Shown: positions 34,524-37,338 of the stretch, one piece after another
How the letters are laid out: each line of letters starts with the position of its first letter
Position numbering within the stretch: the first letter of the stretch is position 1
NCBI GenBank assembly: GCA_018816945.1
Contig: JAHIVC010000069.1
Location: 1 to 37,338, forward strand
DNA: 37,338 bases
Direction: 5' to 3'
Origin: Bacteroidota bacterium
GTDB taxonomy: Bacteria > Bacteroidota > Bacteroidia > Bacteroidales > GCA-2711565
Program-made: the position numbers and the translations under genes
Notes under the pieces: model-generated
Seen by the model: only the letters and a program-made list of their open reading frames with translations
Databases searched by the model: none
Told to the model about the DNA's origin: nothing

Positions 34524-35357
34524 TTATGTTAGTTTAATACCGTTTGGCTCAATGCTTATTTTTCGTTGTTTGTATAATGAACCAAGCGATTTTTTAAATG
34601 CTTTTTTGCTGATCCCAAAAGTTGAATAAACCTCTTCAGGAGAACTTTTATCGGTAACTGCCATGAATCCTTCATTTTCCGACAGCCTTTGTAATATTAG
34701 TTCAGTATTTACATCATTAAAGTTTTCAAAGCCAATAGGCTGAAGGGAAATGTCAATTTTATTATCTTCACGGATATTTTTTACATACCCTAATAGCTTA
34801 TCACCTAAGTTTAGTGGCTTGAAAATCTCGTTTTCATAAATCAAGCCTTTGTGTTGGTTATTTACAATTACTGTAAATCCCAAATCTGTTTCTTTTAATA
34901 CCAATAAATCAACCTTTTCACCAGCTGTTAAATTGATATCTTCATTTTGTAGTATTTTTTCAATCTGATTGCTGGCATAAAGTCTGTCGGTGTTCCGGTC
35001 AATGTCTAAATAAACAATATACCATCTTCCTTCTTTCATCCGTTGACGTTGTTCTTTGAACGGAACGAAGAGATCTTTTTCCAGACCCCAATCCATAAAA
35101 GCTCCAACATCTGCAACATCTTTAACCTGAAGCATCGCAAACTCATGCAATAATATTTTCGGGATGATATTGGTCGCAATTTCTTTTTCATTATGATCGA
35201 GATAAACAAAAACCTTCAATTCGTCACCCATCTCAAATTTATTTGGGCAATATTTAGTGGGTAATAACACATCATTGCCAGATTCGTCACCTAAATACAA
35301 ACCAAAAGGGGTACGGCGTAAAATTTTTAAATTATTATATTTTCCTATTTCAATCAT
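34524..35357 (-). CDS. CvfB-like S1 RNA-binding protein
   Basis: The 277-aa product has the CvfB/YitL plan. Tandem S1-type beta-barrels run through residues about 1-210 (LKILRRTPFGLYLG; VADVGAFMDWGLEKDLFVPFKEQ; KGLIYENEIFKPLNLGDKLLGYVKNI). A C-terminal winged helix follows (about 215-277, SPEEVYSTFGISKKAFKKSLGSLYKQRKI). CvfB proteins bind RNA and affect virulence or stress genes in Firmicutes; the Bacteroidota role is not known. It precedes the 35-aa basic protein. Confidence 0.9.
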   Translation of the reverse strand: MIEIGKYNNLKILRRTPFGLYLGDESGNDVLLPTKYCPNKFEMGDELKVFVYLDHNEKEIATNIIPKILLHEFAMLQVKDVADVGAFMDWGLEKDLFVPFKEQRQRMKEGRWYIVYLDIDRNTDRLYASNQIEKILQNEDINLTAGEKVDLLVLKETDLGFTVIVNNQHKGLIYENEIFKPLNLGDKLLGYVKNIREDNKIDISLQPIGFENFNDVNTELILQRLSENEGFMAVTDKSSPEEVYSTFGISKKAFKKSLGSLYKQRKISIEPNGIKLT

Positions 35358-35391
35358 TATTCGCTATCCTAAATGCTATTTGTATCAGGGC

Positions 35392-35865
35392 TTATAAAAG
35401 TACTTTTAGTTCCTGATTATAATCATATTGTAAATCTTCGTGTAAGAAAGATATTGCTTTTTTAATGGTTTCTATTTGACGTTTGTAAATATTATCAAGT
35501 GTTATATTTTTTTCAATATATGGAACTGTATTTTTAAATTCAGTACAAAAATACATTAGTAATTCCACCTCTGTTTCTTTTTTCTTCGAATATTTAACAT
35601 ACTTTTTAACATTGCGTAAAATTTTACGAACGCTCTTTTTAATGTAAAAATAACTTGCCGTATTTATCAGTTTAAATTCATCTTTAATTTCAGATTTCAC
35701 ATTTTTAATATAGGATGCTTCATCGCCTTCCTCAAACAAAAGATAAGTCAATAATTCCTTATTCTCCTTTTTGTATTTTGACAAACGCATGCATAATTCT
35801 GTCAGTTCTTTTTGAGAACGGGTACTTAATTCTAACTTAAGTTCTTTTATCGATGCGGCCTTCAT
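35392..35865 (-). CDS. Lys/Glu-rich helical protein of unknown function
   Basis: The 157-aa cytoplasmic protein is almost wholly helical by eye, with dense Lys/Glu and paired YIKKSVRKILRNVKKYVKYSKKK, a strongly basic helix near 73-95. No signal peptide or membrane span is present. I do not recognise it with certainty; similar conserved proteins occur in Bacteroidota. It is 34 bases upstream of the CvfB-like gene on the same strand and may share its transcript. Confidence 0.7.
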   Translation of the reverse strand: MKAASIKELKLELSTRSQKELTELCMRLSKYKKENKELLTYLLFEEGDEASYIKNVKSEIKDEFKLINTASYFYIKKSVRKILRNVKKYVKYSKKKETEVELLMYFCTEFKNTVPYIEKNITLDNIYKRQIETIKKAISFLHEDLQYDYNQELKVLL

Positions 35866-35966
35866 AGTCAGGATTAAATATAAACATTTTTTTATAGCAG
35901 TGGTAAAAAGAGAAACACCAAATTTGATTACAATAAATTAATTTTTATTACGCTCAAAAATCAATT

Positions 35967-37338
35967 TCATTTTACTTTCCACTCCAATATTCCTCCCGAA
36001 TTATCTTTCTGTAATTTTGCTTTAATCCTTAGTCCCTTTGTTTTTATTGGATTGAAAACAACGGTATTATACTGATCAAGATTAGTTGTATAAGCATTGT
36101 TTGTTTCGACCTTTACCCAATTATTATTTTTATCCTGATATAATAATTCCCAGCTTTCTGGCACCCTGAAATTCCCATCATAATGTTCCATGTTTAGCCA
36201 GTAAACGGAGGTTTCAGTAAGAGATTGTGGCTCATTGAATAAGTAATCAACAGTTTCTTCTGAACCTTTTTTTAGCCACCAATAGAAATACGATTTATCG
36301 GTATCGCCTGAATTTTTAGGATCGAAACCATCATTAAGCCCCGGAATATTATCAGCTGAAGTGCTGATATTGGCTGATTCTGTCAGAGATCGCGTTGGTT
36401 TTAGAATGGTGGTTGATTCATTATCTGGCATCCATACCAACATATTAGATTTGCCACGATTGTTCCAGGCATAATAAGGAATGGCTTTTAATTTAATAGG
36501 TTCTATGATTTTTGTATCACCGTTCATGCTTACTTTATTGCCATGCATTGAAAGCGTAACAACCCCATTTAGCAGACTTTCTTCAAATTGACTTTCAACT
36601 GGTTCATCGGAACTTACAAACTCATCGAACATCCATCCATCATCATTATCTTTGTCTTCAAAACAGTACACAATTGGCCCTCGCTGATAAGCCAATTTGC
36701 CAACATTGTTGGTCACTTTTTGATTGGCAACAATTTTACGTACTGGCATTGGAAAATCAATTTCAATCTGATCATCCTTATTCCAGTTGTTCTCCAAAAG
36801 TGCATAACCATTTACTATTTCCGGAATTTTTTCTTTTCCGTTAACACGAATGGTGTAATTCTCAAGGCTTTGATCTGTGAATTGGTATAAATCCGATGGA
36901 ACTGCCTCATTTTGTGACCAACCCGGAATGCGGATTTTTAGCCCGAATTGGCTTGTGATGGCATTGTCAATTATAATAAGCACTTTACCATCCCAAGGAT
37001 AATTAGTTTGCTGACTCATACCGATGGTGTCCTGACCTAGTGCGATGGATGCCTTACCTGTAGCAAATAAGTTTACATAGATGCTATGTTCATCAGTAGT
37101 ATAAACATATCCTGGAACAGAAGCCATAAATCTGGTAACATTTCCAGGGCAGCAAGCGCATCCAAACCATGGCGCACGATCGTGGTTATGGGCAGATTCA
37201 AGTGGATTATCGTAGAAAAATTTATCACCGCTAAGTGAAACTCCTGAAATAATATTGTTGTAGAGTGAGCGTTCCAATACATCATAAAACTTCGAATCAC
37301 CTTCATTTAGAAATAAGCGGTAGTTCCAATAGACATTT
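35967..37338 (-). CDS. GH127 family glycosidase (beta-L-arabinofuranosidase-like), 5' end beyond window
   Basis: The frame is open to the right edge (NVYWNYRLFLNEGDSKFYDV before LERSLYNN), so the gene is partial at its N-terminus; the TTG at 37275-37277 is not the real start. GH127 signs are the NYRLF...GD-K-YxDVLER opening of the last helices, SGDKFFYDNPLES, and the cysteine cluster FGCACCPGN near 37145-37170, which binds zinc and supplies the nucleophile cysteine in HypBA1. Beta-sandwich domains follow. The last ~110 residues (PESWELLYQDKNNNWVKVE... GLRIKAKLQ) look like an added discoidin-type module. Likely acts on arabinofuranose-containing glycans, probably exported. Confidence 0.88.
   Translation of the reverse strand, partial: NVYWNYRLFLNEGDSKFYDVLERSLYNNIISGVSLSGDKFFYDNPLESAHNHDRAPWFGCACCPGNVTRFMASVPGYVYTTDEHSIYVNLFATGKASIALGQDTIGMSQQTNYPWDGKVLIIIDNAITSQFGLKIRIPGWSQNEAVPSDLYQFTDQSLENYTIRVNGKEKIPEIVNGYALLENNWNKDDQIEIDFPMPVRKIVANQKVTNNVGKLAYQRGPIVYCFEDKDNDDGWMFDEFVSSDEPVESQFEESLLNGVVTLSMHGNKVSMNGDTKIIEPIKLKAIPYYAWNNRGKSNMLVWMPDNESTTILKPTRSLTESANISTSADNIPGLNDGFDPKNSGDTDKSYFYWWLKKGSEETVDYLFNEPQSLTETSVYWLNMEHYDGNFRVPESWELLYQDKNNNWVKVETNNAYTTNLDQYNTVVFNPIKTKGLRIKAKLQKDNSGGILEWKVK

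Noticed and set aside
37275-37277. TTG as start of the GH127 gene
   Set aside because: The frame is open to the window edge with family-like sequence upstream, so the gene is truncated by the window.

Overview
The window is AT-rich and reads as chromosome of a member of the Bacteroidota (Bacteroidetes). This rests on several things: the protein families present (carboxypeptidase-regulatory-like surface proteins, a secreted BNR/VPS10-like propeller, a GH127 glycosidase, RlmF and a small XRE regulator), the scarcity of Shine-Dalgarno sequences, promoter -7 elements of the form TAnnTTTG, and intergenic low-complexity arrays of the TTAGAC/TGTAAAA kind. I cannot name the genus. There are no rRNA or tRNA genes, no CRISPR array and no insertion sequence. 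The only mobile element is the 3' end of a group II intron at the left edge.

Layout. 1-138: intron domains V and VI with a visible branch-point bulge. 164-8180, all minus strand: a surface protein with a beta-barrel-like N-terminus, a 1021-aa secreted propeller, an exported cyanophycinase-like peptidase and an exported threonine-aldolase-like PLP enzyme. 8572-11659, plus strand: a compact four-gene cassette of a membrane-anchored patatin phospholipase, a 168-aa protein, a lipoprotein and a 115-aa helical protein. I regard this as the best candidate for an undescribed system. 11734-12117: a small exported protein with its own terminator, followed by a 410-bp non-coding block of hairpins.

12528-20601: an LtaS/OpgB-type phosphoglycerol transferase, a carboxypeptidase-regulatory-like protein, a GNAT acetyltransferase, an M28 peptidase, a cyclase-family hydrolase, a low-molecular-weight tyrosine phosphatase, a FabH-like ketoacyl synthase and an Asp/Glu racemase-like protein. 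20884-23625: an aminotransferase diverging from an operon of membrane protein, XRE regulator and CPBP protease. The intergenic region holds a promoter with a perfect inverted repeat that is a plausible autoregulatory operator.

23857-30913: a NYN-LOTUS RNase-like protein, a SAM methyltransferase, a flavoprotein, a secreted HELHH protein, a YhcH-family protein, a two-repeat secreted protein with an unusually strong Shine-Dalgarno, and a ZIP metal transporter. 31077-35865: RNA-related genes (RlmF, a DEAD-box helicase, a CvfB-like S1 protein), a small lipoprotein, a previously unlisted 35-aa basic protein and a Lys-rich protein of unknown function. 35967-37338: the 3' part of a GH127 glycosidase that runs off the right edge.

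Most genes are single housekeeping or secreted hydrolase genes. Co-transcription is best supported for 8572-11659, 22155-23625, 28543-29910 and 34392-35357. Residue positions were counted by hand. Family assignments come from motif recognition; no database search was possible.
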